Source: Chaetoderma sp. LZ-2023a | Lineage: Eukaryota > Mollusca > Caudofoveata > Chaetodermatida > Chaetodermatidae | NCBI GenBank assembly: GCA_034401795.1 | Contig: CM067369.1 | Span: 90,386,579-90,450,578, forward strand | DNA length: 64,000 nucleotides | Reading direction: 5' to 3' | Shown: one piece after another, positions 35,446 through 46,855 of the stretch | How positions within the stretch are numbered: the first letter of the stretch is position 1 | Layout of the letters: every line of letters begins with the position of its first letter | Program-made: the position numbers and the translations under genes | Notes under the pieces: model-generated | What the model was told of the DNA's origin: nothing | Databases searched by the model: none | Seen by the model: only the letters and a program-made list of their open reading frames with translations

Positions 35446-35639
35446 ATATAGATAAAGCTACTACTACTAGCCTACTGTAGTATTGCGGCATAGCCATGGT
35501 TGAGGATGGTTAAGTATGGACCCATGGGCATGCAAGTACCCGCCTCCTCCACCCCTCGATGAGGTTGGAAGACGCAGTATCAAAATTATTGTGCACCGCT
35601 GTGCTTGTGGTCTTTCGTCCTGCACCCATCAAGGTAAAA
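35446..35639. other. Intergenic sequence, nothing recognised
   Basis: Short segment between the LINE fragment and the SINE tail copy. Confidence 0.4.
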
Positions 35640-35770
35640 CACTGAGCTACCAATAATAGACTGAAATAAAATGCAGCCTAGATATGGCATAAATGGTACC
35701 TGGGTGATATAGCGTAAATGGGGCATGGGTCCTGGAATCATGGAGTCAATAGATGCTAACCAAAGCAATA
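35640..35770 (+). mobile_element. SINE tail module, copy 2
   Basis: GAGCTACCAATAATAGACTG, AGCCTAGATATGGCATAAAT, then ATGGAGTCAATAGATGCTAA and AATAACTTC. Matches 22655-22792 and the reverse of 40225-40335. No tRNA-like head is seen directly upstream. Confidence 0.6.
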
Positions 35771-36079
35771 ACTTCTTGTGTGCAGAGAGAGTTAGGTAAA
35801 GTTGACTGTCCAGTCAATCTAATGTAGTCAAAAGATTTTTTATTAGAAATAAAGTAAAATATCACAAGTCTCTGAGAAACAGCAGTGCCATTCCATCCAC
35901 TGCATGAAAGTCAATGAGAGAAGATCACAGTATTGTGTGTAGGGCAGTAGGCTTGTGCAATTTTTCAATTTAACCAGCAAAGTCAAGTTTTAGCTCGACT
36001 TTACGAAGTAGAACAAGCTATTGATACCCTGCACGTCATCCGGCGGTGGTGACAGAGGCAACCAATTTGTATTTAGCTC

Positions 36080-37065
36080 AGCTGCTGTGTTTATACCTCA
36101 TGTTTGGTTAATCATACTGGACCCAAACTTGCAAACTTGCTTCCTTACAATGACCTTGGAGTCAAACGGTCAAGGTCATTGTGACTTTTTTCAGCGGTAA
36201 CATTTTGCGTTGAGCTAAAGGCAACATGTTAAAAAAGCCAATTATTTATCACTATCACAATAATATTGATGTTTGACCTTTTAGCCAAAAGGTCCCTGTG
36301 TCATACCATCTAATAAGGAATTATGTGGCCCAAGTTTGGGTCCACAAAGATTAAGAAAACATGAGATATGAACTGATTTAAATTGAGCCAAACACAAAAT
36401 GTTAATCTTGAACAAAAGCAAAGTTTTTCTCAATGTCACAATAACCATGAACTTTACCCTTTTGACCCCTACATCATTGTGTGATGCCCTCCAATTATAA
36501 GGAAGTGTGTTTCCAGGTTTGTGTCCAGTATACTTAACCCAGTATATTTAACAAAAGATGAACGGCTAAGTTGAGCTAAATGTAAAATGTTAATATTGAT
36601 CAAGCAAACTTTTTGCCAATGACACAGTGACCTTGGCCTTTGGCTTTTTGACCTGAACATCATTGTCTGATGGGCCCCCCCCCCCCCAATTATAAGCAAG
36701 TATGTGACCATGTTGGGTCCAGTATACTTAACCAATGATAAGTTATGAACTGCTAAGTTGAACTAGACAGTTCTTACCACAATCACAGTGACCTTACCAT
36801 TTGACTTTTTTACCCCATAGTCATTGTGTGATGCCATGCCATTAAAAAGAAGCATGTGTCCCAAGTTTGAAATGGAAAATGTCAGTGTTAAAAAACCCCA
36901 GATTTTGCCATCACACAGATGTTGACCTTTGACCTTTTGATCCCTTTGTGATTGTGTGATGCTGTGTCATTATAAGGGAGAATGTCAGTTGTGTCCAAGT
37001 TTGGGTCCAATATGATTAACCGAACATGAGATATCAACAGAAAAGTAGAGCACTGACCTCTTCAT
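36080..37065. repeat. Five to six diverged tandem repeats of ~185 bp
   Basis: Each unit has CCAAGTTTGGGTCCA, ATGAGATATGAACTG, a TGACCTTTGACCTTTTGACC block and TCATTGTGTGATGC. Copies start near 36120, 36320, 36500, 36700, 36850 and 36990. Non-coding; a C-run lies at 36668-36678. Confidence 0.75.
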
Positions 37066-37091
37066 TTTAAATGATTTATTTGTTTAAAGTT

Positions 37092-39446
37092 GTCCTGAAG
37101 GATTAAGATTAGAATATATTTAGAAAAATTCAGTGACGATCGTCTTCTTCTGAGCCGTCATTTTACTTTGATGTTTGCAGGCGCCAATCCTATTTAGGAT
37201 TCTATTGTTCTTGCTTCTGCCCATTGCTCGGTATAAGACAATTCACGTAATGCTATGCTAGTCATTGTACTGTTGGCCTCCAATGGGACCGGATCTGCCT
37301 GTATAGTGTGTAGTAAGTGTATAGTATGTAGTCCGAGTCTAATTATGTATTTTCTGTGGTAGATGTGAAATGTGCTACCTTAAATCTTTTTATAACAAGT
37401 TGACTGATAATTGTTGCTGGCAATAGCGGTAACAACTTTCCTTCAAATTATTTGCTAAATCAGCAGAAAATACTAGCTAACATTTTGAAAATGATTTGAC
37501 TGAAAATCATTGCTGCAACAACTTTAAACCAAATTGTTCTCAAAATAATCAGCAGGATTAACACATTCTGAAGATATTTCTAGCAATTTAATTGACGGTC
37601 ATTGCTGCCAAAGGCAGCAACAACGTTATGAAATAGTTTTCAGAATAATTAGTGTCGACCTGCCAATACTGTTAGCTAATACATGTTTGTACAATTAGCT
37701 AGGCCTGTGTCATAAATGTAATAGAGATCCACCTATTATAAGTAGGTCAGCAAAGCACCTGCATGAGCTATCATGCAGTGACAAGCTTACCTATTGACTG
37801 AGCAGTTTTGAACATAATTCACATCTTATCTTGCCAATGTATATGACACAGGTCTATCAAATTGTGCATATACATATATTAGCTAACCACATTGAAAACC
37901 TGGCAATGATTATTCTGTGAATAATTTGATAAAGTCGTTGCTGATTTAGTCAGCAATGACTGTCAATCGAATTGCTTGAAATATCATCAGAATGTGTTAT
38001 TACATTGATAGTCCTACTGATTATTTTGAAAACAATCTGAAAACAATCTGGTTGGAGGTGTTTGCAGCAACGATTTCCAGTCAAATCATTTTCAAAACAT
38101 TAGATAGTAGAGCGTTTTCGGGTGATTATTTTGCAAATAATTTGCAGGAAAGTTGTTGCTGCTATTGGCAGCAACAATTATCAGTCAAATTGCTATAAAA
38201 ATATCTAGCTTACAGGCCTGCACAAATTGAAAATTTGCGTCGTTACGCAAAAATTTTTCAGGTAACCCATTTAGTTTGCATAACCAATTTAAATAAGGGT
38301 GACAAATAAAAAATGTCTTTATGTTGTGTAGTTACATTAATTTGTCAAATAGACAATGACGATCTTGATTGGTTAGCTCGACCACGATAAACAAAATCCA
38401 TTTTAGTAAATGTGTTGGCTTAACATGACAACCGCTTCAACATCAATATGATTTGTTACTTTGACTTTCAAATAATCCCAAAATTGACAGTTGGAAACCC
38501 AGTCTGCAGGAGCAAATTTACATTAGAGTATCATATTAGTCGACGACACAACGCCATTAACAGACTCTACATCGGATAGACCTATCTGAAATTGAACACA
38601 ATGTCCTCATTTCGATCGCTTTCAAAGCCGTAAAATTAATTGTAATGAAAATATTATATATGTAGGCACCTCAAAATATTCTAGTTCTGTCGCTAAGTTG
38701 TCATGTAACATAGTTTTAGAGCTGTAAATGGGATAAATCATGTGCCAAATCGCCGAAATGCATCGTAAATTTCACCATTTTTCGTGCACAGGCAATGAGT
38801 CCTAGGTAATTAGCAATTGTCAGACCCCCCCCCCCCCCCCCCTCTAGTTCATTAATTCAACACTTAGGCCAAGTACCCGATAGAGTTGACTGAGACTCGC
38901 AAGCCCGTGTGATTTGGTGTCAGAACCCTTTCAATCACTATTAGTAACGTGTGATATCGTGATGCGTACCCATTTGTGAACGTTTTATAGATCTGGAGAC
39001 ATGTGGAGGTACCCTTTTTAGAACATATTGTAGATCTGGAGTACCCACTTTAGAACTGTGTTTTGATATATGAATCGGTGTTATAATACCAGGAAGTGAT
39101 TGGAATTGTCCACTATTTCCAGGCCAAATGGAAAATAGGTCATGCTAATTGTCAGTTGCGCAACCGATGCCGTAACCGAAACAGTCGCTCGCTCAATTTG
39201 TGCAGGCATTGCTTAGCGCATTTCACATTTACAATAGGAAATCCACATTTAGAATCGAACTACTATACGCTTACTACACCATTGTATCCACTCATCTCGG
39301 AGACCAACCGTACAATGACTATCATTAACTTTGCATGACAGCCAGAACAATAGCATCATGGTGGCTACAAAAATCAAAATGGCAGCTCAGAAGACGATCG
39401 TCACTGGAATTATCAATTATTTTCCTAATATTATTGCTTCAGGATA
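37092..39446. mobile_element. Large foldback element D, copy 1 (2.35 kb)
   Basis: The outer arms are long inverted repeats of about 290 bp. The left starts TCCTGAAGGATTAAGATTAG with GTCTTCTTCTGAGCCGTCAT; the right, read in reverse, starts TCCTGAAGCAATAATATTAG with CGTCTTCTGAGCTGCCAT. Inside the left arm, from about 37390 to 38210, is a second large palindrome whose two arms of about 350 bp each contain several GTTGCTGC/GCAGCAAC hairpins. No transposase is present. A copy of similar design lies at 42997-45557. Long inverted ends without coding capacity fit a non-autonomous foldback or Galileo-like element. Confidence 0.75.
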
Positions 39447-39534
39447 GCCTTAAGTACAAGAATGAGTAAGGCTGTTTATGTGGGCCTTACTTCAGAATTG
39501 ACTTGATAAACCAGTAGTGATACTAATTTTGTCA

Positions 39535-39680
39535 ACCCTTTAACTCGCAAAAATATTATTGATCCAGTCATTCCAGTTCTAAATTTTCAAAAATATTATT
39601 CTCTTGGTCTGCAAGTGGACATTTCTCTAGACCACTGCAGATGTTGTCTTTGGCTGATATGAGTGCTAAAGGGTTAACGT
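39535..39680. mobile_element. MITE family B, right-half fragment
   Basis: GATCCAGTCATTCCAGTTCT, AAATTTTCAAAAATATTATT, GGTCTGCAAGTGGACATTTC and GGCTGATATGAGTG correspond to the right arm of family B. Confidence 0.65.
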
Positions 39681-39802
39681 ATAATGGTAACGTTACTATG
39701 TGGTGGGCAAGGTCATAGGTTGCCCTGCTGGCAACTAAAGTTTTTCCATTATTTCTAAACCGGAAATTTATACATATAAATTATATATATATATAAGATT
39801 TA

Positions 39803-39838
39803 TTTGTGTGTGTGTGTGTGTGTGTGTGCGTGCGTGCG
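39803..39838. repeat. (TG)n microsatellite
   Basis: About 13 TG units followed by TGCG variants. Confidence 0.9.
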
Positions 39839-40121
39839 ACACACAGACCGATGAACAGGCAGGCAGGCACATGAAAGCAATGTTCTCTTCCCATTTCAAT
39901 ACAAAGGATATTATCATCTTCCCACTGAGTATCTTTCACAGTTTACATGTATCAATATATCCTTGACCAAAGGGACATGCCCAGGCAAACCAGTTTATTA
40001 TGATTGATCAAATATTGTGTGCCTAAATTTAGAAGATTCTTGTGTTACTGGCTCCAACATATTGCATACTATAGACTAGTACAGGTCAGAAATATCTTAT
40101 AGAAAACAAAATAAAATGTAC

Positions 40122-40192
40122 TGTTGAATATTTTGAACTTAATTTGATTGGAATGGCTTCCAATTAAATTAAGTTGAAACTATTCAACTGAA
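40122..40192. repeat. Hairpin module, short copy
   Basis: GTTGAATATTTTGAACTTAA and TTGATTGGAA pair with TTCCAATTAAATTAAG and ACTATTCAACTG around a GGC loop. The GTTGCTGCC segment is missing in this copy. Confidence 0.75.
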
Positions 40193-40224
40193 CATTTCTT
40201 ACATTGTAACTTATTTATGAGCTG

Positions 40225-41305
40225 TAGAAGAAGTTATTGGTTTGATTTGTGTCTATCAAGTCCCTGATTCAAGGTCCCATTCATGGCATATGTAGGTTGG
40301 TTTATATTTCAGTCTATTAAATGGTTACTTCCCCAGCTTTTTTTTCTCGCCTGCGAAGCAGAAGGCGAGACATATGTGTCACTTTTCTGGCGACAGTGTC
40401 AACAATATTAAGTTTTTTAGTTTAGCAAAACTTATCAGCTTATATTTCAGGATTGGTTAATCCTATTGGAACTAAACTTGGATACATTTTTACCTATGAT
40501 GTTAGGAAGCAGCATGTTGATACTGAGGTCACAAGGTCAAAGGTCAAGGTCATTGTGACCTTAATACAAAACTGTTTTTTCAATGTTAAGTTTTTGCGTT
40601 TAGCAAAATTTCTCGGCTTATCTTTCAGAATTAGTTAATCTTATTGAATCTAATCTTAGATACAGCATTACCTATAATGTTAGGAAGCAGCATGTTGACA
40701 CTGAAGTCACAAGGTCAAGGTCATTCTGACCTCTACAAAAGTTATTTTTCAATGTTAAGTTTTTGGCTTAGCAAGACTTACATGTATCATGTTATATTTC
40801 AGGATTGCTTAACCCTAATGGAACACAACTTGGGTACATGGTTGCTTATACCAAGAGGATACATGATGTTGATATAAAGGTCACCAGGTCAAAGGTCAAG
40901 GCCATTCTAATTTTGCTATTTGACCTCTTCTTTTTTAACCTTAAGTTTTTCCATTCAGCAAATCAATTATATTTCATGATTGGTCAATCCTATTAGAATT
41001 AAGCTTGAATACATGGTTACCATTAATGTTTGAAAGCAGAATGATAACACGGAGGTCACAAGGGCAAACGTCGATGCCACTGTGACAAACGGAAGACAGA
41101 CGAGATATTTAATTCCGCGGAATTCCTGCTTTACTCTGGTACCCATTTATACTCCTGGGTAGAGAGAGACAATGAGGAGTGAAGGCGACTGCCTATGTTT
41201 CCACTGATTGGTCGTCAGCTGTATGATCGCCTGAGAGTCGAGCAGGATTTGATCCCCACCCGGCTGATGACCAGTCGACTGAGAGTACGCGGCAAATGCT
41301 TAACC
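40225..41305 (-). mobile_element. tRNA-derived SINE interrupted by a 787-bp insertion
   Basis: On the minus strand the head (from about 41305: GTCGACTGGTCATCAG, GGGGATCAAATCCTGC), body (GGAAACATAGGCAGTCGCC) and AGGAGTATAAATGGGTACC reach 41133. The tail resumes at 40335 (CTGGGGAAGTAACCATTTAA) and runs to about 40225 (CCAATAACTTCTTCTAC). The copy at 22655 has the two parts adjacent, so 40341-41127 is an insertion, flanked by GCTTT on both sides. Confidence 0.7.
40341..41127. mobile_element. 787-bp element with GGTCAAGGTCATTGTGACC tandem core
   Basis: Starts with a hairpin (TCTCGCCTGCGAAGCAGAAG and GGCGAGA) and ends CGCGGAATTCCTGC-like. The core has four units of about 170-190 bp with GGTCAAAGGTCAAGGTCATT, TTAGGAAGCAGCATGTTGA and TATATTTCAGGATTGG. 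GCTTT flanks both ends (40336-40340 and 41128-41132), a candidate 5-bp target duplication. No coding capacity. Confidence 0.7.
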
Positions 41306-41456
41306 ATTTTTCCGACCAAAATCTTAGTTTTCCAATAGATGATCAGCTTCCTGTATGCAATAACACACTGATGTGCCCTTTTAAACCCTTTCACTGACAA
41401 ATCTTTAAAAAAGGTACCGTTATAGTCTTTAATATGTTTTATATAAAACTTATTCT

Positions 41457-41547
41457 GGTGAATGTTTATAAATTAATTTAACTAGAAGCCATTGCTGCCT
41501 AAGGCAGCAACGGCTGCCAGTCAAATTAATTTATAAATATTCAATGG
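41457..41547. repeat. Hairpin module, near-perfect 40-bp stem
   Basis: Left arm GAATGTTTATAAATTAATTT to CATTGCTGCC; loop TAA; right arm GGCAGCAACGGCTGCCAG to TTTATAAATATTC. About 35 of 40 positions pair. This is the cleanest stand-alone copy of the module and looks like a pre-miRNA in size, although its repeat nature makes that unlikely. Confidence 0.8.
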
Positions 41548-42047
41548 TTTTCCTGTATGGTGGCATTGAAAATGAGATATGAGGAATTCATCCAGCGAAG
41601 GAATTAATGCGTTAGTAATGTCAAGAAAATCACAGTATTTTGCTTATTGAATGTCAATTTGTAGAGCATTTAAGAAAACAATTTTTGAAAATTTATCACT
41701 GGAATTACTGGCTTACTTATCATGTCAGGTATTTTTGTCATAATTTTTCTAAAATAATCTTTGCCATTAAGTTGTTTTGACAAGACAACTGTAGAAGTAA
41801 TTTTTCACTGGCTTAACCGTCAAGATGTTGGTTATGTGCATGTAGATTCTTGCATGTAGTTACTATCTTGATGAACATTTACATAGTTCTGGCTCTGATA
41901 TAATATGATATACTGATATATACAATGAACTATTTGCTCTCTACCATTAATTCTTGTTTATGTTTTGCGCTTCCAGGTTTTTGGCAGATATATATACACG
42001 ATTGCCTACTTCTGCAACGAGTCAGATTTCTACAGTTTTTATCAAGA

Positions 42048-42246
42048 ATGGATAACCTTCGTTTTATTGAACTTGTGCTCTTGGTGCTCTGTGTATCCCC
42101 TGATGTGCATGCCTATGCAAGCGGGGCGGCTGATAGTGCCTGTAATGACCTTGCACCTCGTCATAGCGCAGAACCTCAGACAACTGCAGCACCATATAAT
42201 GTAACAGTGTCAAATACAACTTACTTAACCGGCCAGACAATTTTAG
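42048..42246 (+). CDS. Reeler-domain protein, first coding exon
   Basis: The exon probably starts at 41978 after the acceptor TTTGCGCTTCCAG, giving about 70 bases of 5' UTR before the ATG. It encodes a signal peptide (MDNLR, hydrophobic IELVLLVLCV, probable cleavage after VHA) and the start of a Reeler domain: a Cys followed by LAPRHS, then PYNVTVSNTTYLTGQTI. It ends at donor TTTTAG|GTAAGG with one base of the next codon (phase 1), which fits the exon at 50584 exactly. Two possible N-glycosylation sites (NVT, NTT). Reeler domains occur in reelin, F-spondin, ferric-chelate reductase 1 and insect defence proteins; later exons are not in view, so the family member cannot be named. The protein is secreted or a type I membrane protein (inference). 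Confidence 0.75.
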
Positions 42247-42309
42247 GTAAGGTCTAATATGCCGTGCTTAACCCTTACCAAGCTGATCTCAAAATCTTTC
42301 AGGTTAAAT

Positions 42310-42405
42310 TAAAAGATGAACTGGTGTTCATTTTTCAACAAATTTTCTGGAATATGACAGCAACATCATCCACCAAAATTGTTGAATAATGTACACCAGT
42401 TTATG
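42310..42405. repeat. Stem-loop repeat, GGTGTTCAT type, in intron
   Basis: ACTGGTGTTCATTTTTCAAC pairs with GTTGAATAATGTACACCAG, around a CAGCAACATCATCCACC core. Same family as 6855-6965. Confidence 0.7.
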
Positions 42406-42996
42406 TGTTATTAACATAGTTTAAAAAAATAGAATATTGACATCAGTGTGGTAAGAGTTATGAAGAAATTTGTTGCTCTTAACTAGGCTAGTGCTAGTGA
42501 AACAATTTTGTCTTCAATGGACAACACTATCTCTAAGGAGGTACCCACAAGCAGCAAAGCAGCATACATATATGCCTTAATCTAGGATAATCGCCTACAA
42601 AGTAACTGTACATGTACATTACCGGCAGTTTCAAATTATTCAACAGAATGTTTATTAAGTTGTAAATTCACTGAATACACACAGTTAATGCAATTTTTGT
42701 AACAGAGCCAGGTCATTTTGATTGGGAAATCAGCTACTAAGTGATATAATTGATTATTATGTCAAATACTTGAGTGACAGGTCAGATGTACCCCCATTGG
42801 ATCAGATTCTTTTTTGGGATGTGACAATAAACCAATCCTATTTAGCCTTATTTTCAAATACACAGCTGCCCACAACTACGTCAAATATGATTCTGTACAA
42901 TCAAAAATGCTCCAAGAAAGCCAGCTCTGTGACCTGATACTTAAAGGCCGCACAAGATTCACTCCCTCAACGATCATTTTCTCCTCCTTAAACTTT

Positions 42997-45557
42997 TCCT
43001 GAAGCAATAACATTAGGAAAATATTTGAAAATTTCAGTGACGAATGTCTTCTTCTGAGCCGCCATTTTACTTTGATTTTTGTAGCTGCCATTATTTGGGA
43101 TTCTATTGCATAAAACCATTCCCATAACGCTAATGCTAGTCATTGTGCTGTTGGCCTCCAAGGTGAGCGAATCTACCTGTGTGTATAGCATGAAAGTAAG
43201 CATATAGTACATGTAGTTTGATTCTAAATGCGTATTTCCTATTGTAAACGTAAACCGTGTTAAGCTAGATATTTTTTGTAGCAATTTGACTGATAATTGT
43301 TGCTACCAATCGCAGCAACAATTTTCCTTCAAATTTTTATTTGCAAAATAATCACCAGAAAATGCAAGTTCAGTACTATCTAATGTTTAGAAAATGATTT
43401 GACTATCAATGTAATAACACATTCTGACACTTTCGAGCAATTCAAGTGACAGTCGTTGCAGACTAAATCAGCAACGACTTTATCAAATTATTCCCAGAAA
43501 AATCATTGCCAAGTTTTCAATGTGGTTAGTGAACATAAGTACATGTATGTACAATTCAGTAGACCTGTGTCATATACTAGATCTAGATCAGACGTGAAAT
43601 ATGTTCAGGACCGCTCAGTCAGTAGGTGAGCGTGTCACCGCATTACAGCTCATGCAGGTGCTTTGCTGACATACTCATCTATGCAAATGTATTTTGTGGC
43701 AGATCTATTACGTTCATGACACAGGCCTAGCTAATTACAGCTCGACACTAATTATTCTGAAAAGAATTTGATAATGTTGCTGCTGACTTAGTCAGCAACG
43801 ACTGTCAATCGAAGTGCTAGAAATATCTTCAGAATGTGTTACTATATTGAAAATCCTGCTGATTATTTTGAGAACAATTTGTTTGAAAGTTGTTGCAGCA
43901 ATGATTTTCAGTCAAATCATTTTCAAAATGTTAGCTAGTATTTTCTGTTGATTATTTCGCGAATAATTTGAAGGAAACTTGTTGCTGCTATTGCCAGCAA
44001 CAATTATCAGTCATCTTATTAGCTCACATGTCCAGAATGGCCAAATGAGTTTATGCCGTGTTGTCCATCCGTCTGTCTATCCATCTGTCAACTTTTGCTT
44101 TAAAATGCATCTCTTCGTAAACTGCGTGGCAGATTTTAGTCAAATGTGTCTAGACAGATCCTATCGAGGCAGGCTCTAGAGTCTCTATTCAGATTTTTAA
44201 TTTTTCAGTTTTTGGGTTAAAAATCTTAGATGTTATACAAATTTACCGGAAAGTGTCAAAATGCATCTCCTCCATAGTTTCTTGACGGATTTCAACTAAA
44301 TTTGGTTTGATGGATCCTATAGACATAGTATCTAGACTTCTATTCAAATTTTCGATTGATCAATTTTTTGGGTGTAAATCTTACATTTTGTAAAAAATCT
44401 ACCGGAAAGGGTCAAAATGCATCCCCTCCTTAGCTTCTGGAGAATTTTTTCAGCCAAATTTGGCTTGAAGCATTCTATCGACGTAGGTTCTAGATCTTTT
44501 ATTCAGATTTTTGATTGGTCAATTTTTGGGTGAAAATCTTAGATTTTGTAAAGAATTTACCGGAAAGTGTCAAAAACGCATCTCCTCCTTAGCTTCTTGA
44601 TAGATTTCAAGTAAATATTCCTGGAAGGATCATATAGCAGTAGGCTCTAGATCTTCTATTCAGATTTTAGATTGGTCAATTTTTTGGGTGAAAATCTTAG
44701 ATTTTGTAAAAAATATACAGGAATCAACACATATCTCCTCCTTAGCTTCTTGAGAGATTTCAACCAAATTTGGCTTGAAGCATTCTGCTGATGTACGTTC
44801 TAGATCTTGTATTCAAATTTTTGATTGGTCAATTTTTTGGGTTAAAATGTACACAGAATTTTGATTGCTCAATTTTTTTGGTACCCATCTTGGCTTTTCC
44901 AAACATTTTGTGAAATCAATTGGAAGGACCCTAGGTGGGTAGGCTTTAGAATGTATATACAGAATTTTGATTGGTCAATTTTTCTTGCAGCCATTTTGGA
45001 TTTTCCAGAAATACGTTACAATGCTAATGAATGGCCAGATTTCAATTAAACCGTGATTGACTGATCCTATGGTGATCGGCTTAAAGACTTCTAATGAGTG
45101 TTTTGATTGGTCATTTTATTCGGCGACCACCTTGGACTTTCCAAAAAATTTCCAGAAGCCTTTAAATCACTACCACTACTACTACGGCTTGATATCAAAC
45201 ACATTTTGGTGGAGCGACCATATAATGATAGGCTTCACAAATGCTAATGGTCCAGGTGAGCACCACAGGCCCTTGAGCCTCGTGTTATAAAAATTTCTAG
45301 GCTTGCATGTTTCACATAAAACATAGAAAATACACAATTAGAATCGAACTACTATGCGCTTACTACATGCTATACAGGTAGATACGCTCACCTCGGAAAC
45401 CAACAGTACATTACAAGCATTAGTGTTACGGAAATGTTTTTTACCGAGCATTGGGCAGAAGCCAGAACACTAGATCCCCTGCAAATATGACAGTAAAATG
45501 GCGGCTCAGAATAAGACGATTTTTCTAGATATTTTCTAATCTTAATGCTTACGGGTA
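42997..45557. mobile_element. Large foldback element D, copy 2 (interrupted)
   Basis: The left end TTCCTGAAGCAATAACATTAG with GTCTTCTTCTGAGCCGCCAT and the right end (reverse complement TCTTATTCTGAGCCGCCATT, to about 45557) match copy 1. The inner palindrome spans about 43265-44010 and again contains several GTTGCTGC hairpins. A GCTCACCTGG-type element (44019-45286) has inserted just after it. The copy lies wholly within the first coding intron of the Reeler gene. Confidence 0.75.
44019..45286 (+). mobile_element. GCTCACCTGG element C, inserted in foldback element
   Basis: Begins TTAGCTCACATGTCCAGAAT, then GTCCATCCGTCTGTC-like sequence, several internal repeats of about 160-180 bp (TTGATTGGTCAATTTTT, GCATCTCCTCCTTAGC), and ends GGTCCAGGTGAGCACCACAG with a GGCCCTTGAGCCTCGTG tail. 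TTA is present at both borders. Removing it restores the order seen in foldback copy 1. Non-coding. Confidence 0.75.
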
Positions 45558-46855
45558 ACTTTAAAAAACTCACAAATAGAATACTCAGAATATTGCTGCG
45601 CACAAAGAGAAGGAACTCTTGACTCGCAGCCGGAAAGCAAAAAAGTCACATTCTGACCTAACTCATGTAAGTGCATTAATATAATTATCTCTGATTTCAA
45701 CCCACTATCTCTTCACCAAAAAGGACATTTCTCAATTTTGGCCCATCATAGGCAACAGGCAGTACATGAGAATTAAAGATGAGTATCAGCAACTAGATAG
45801 AGTCAATCTCCAGTACCGCCTATTGAGCACCACCCCATCCTAACTTCCCCATGCACAAGCACAGCCTAACCCTCCGATTTCACTCCCTACACGGAACTGT
45901 GGAATCTGGCACAGAATGATCAAAACTAGGACCTTCGGGGTCTGGTACACAAATATGCACAATAAAAAGCATAATAGCAACAATTGCAAAACATACAATG
46001 TCATGTATTTAGACCATTGTTAGGATATAGTTAGTTTAGCATAACTATGTACTAAATTATGGGCATGCTACATGTGATAATTATTGACATAATTGCAGAA
46101 CTTTTTTTAACTCAGAAGCTGCCTTTGATATAGTAGTATAGGTATAAATCGAATTCCCTCAAATAGGCTTGCACAATTATTGCTTTGAAACATCGCAATT
46201 GATTTTGTAAAAAGATTAAATCGTAGGTCCAAATTCCCAAAAATATAAAACGGAGCAACATGATAAGTCACGAAAACGTGGACTAGGAATTGGTGAATAT
46301 GATGTTACAGCCACCGTCGATCGGGTCTGGTACACAAATATGCAATTACTATTGATTAAATAAAGGCATATCCCATTAGAAATACACATTCATATCTGCA
46401 TTTGTTGTTGGGGTGGGTGAAATTATGACATTTGATGTGTAATTAGAAAATACTTGAGTATTGGCTACTATATTTAAACAGATCGAACCTGTACCGGATG
46501 GTATGTAAATAATTATTGTATGAGCCTGCACAGTTCATAGTTGCTTTCTGAATGTAATATTTACATGTAAGAAAAAACAACAGAATCCATAGTTCTAGAT
46601 GCAACAAACTGGAATGTTGTTGCTTTATTTTCTTTAATTGAACTTGACAACCGAATCAAAGAAGAAAAATTGTTACACCGCCTGACATTGTCATCAATTG
46701 AAACTTCTAACTCTCGAATTAAAAAAAATGTACTGCTGATTATTGCCTAACACGCTGGAAGTAAGTTAATATACTTGGTGTTTCACGACAAACTCGGCGT
46801 TTGCAGCGAATGAAAGAAAATTATCTGGTGTTTCGATGGATTAATTAGCGTGTTT
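45558..46855. other. Intron sequence, nothing recognised
   Basis: AT-rich interior of the Reeler intron. The GGTCTGGTACACAAATATGC segment near 45938 recurs near 46323 (385 bp apart). No exon or element border could be identified. Confidence 0.45.
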
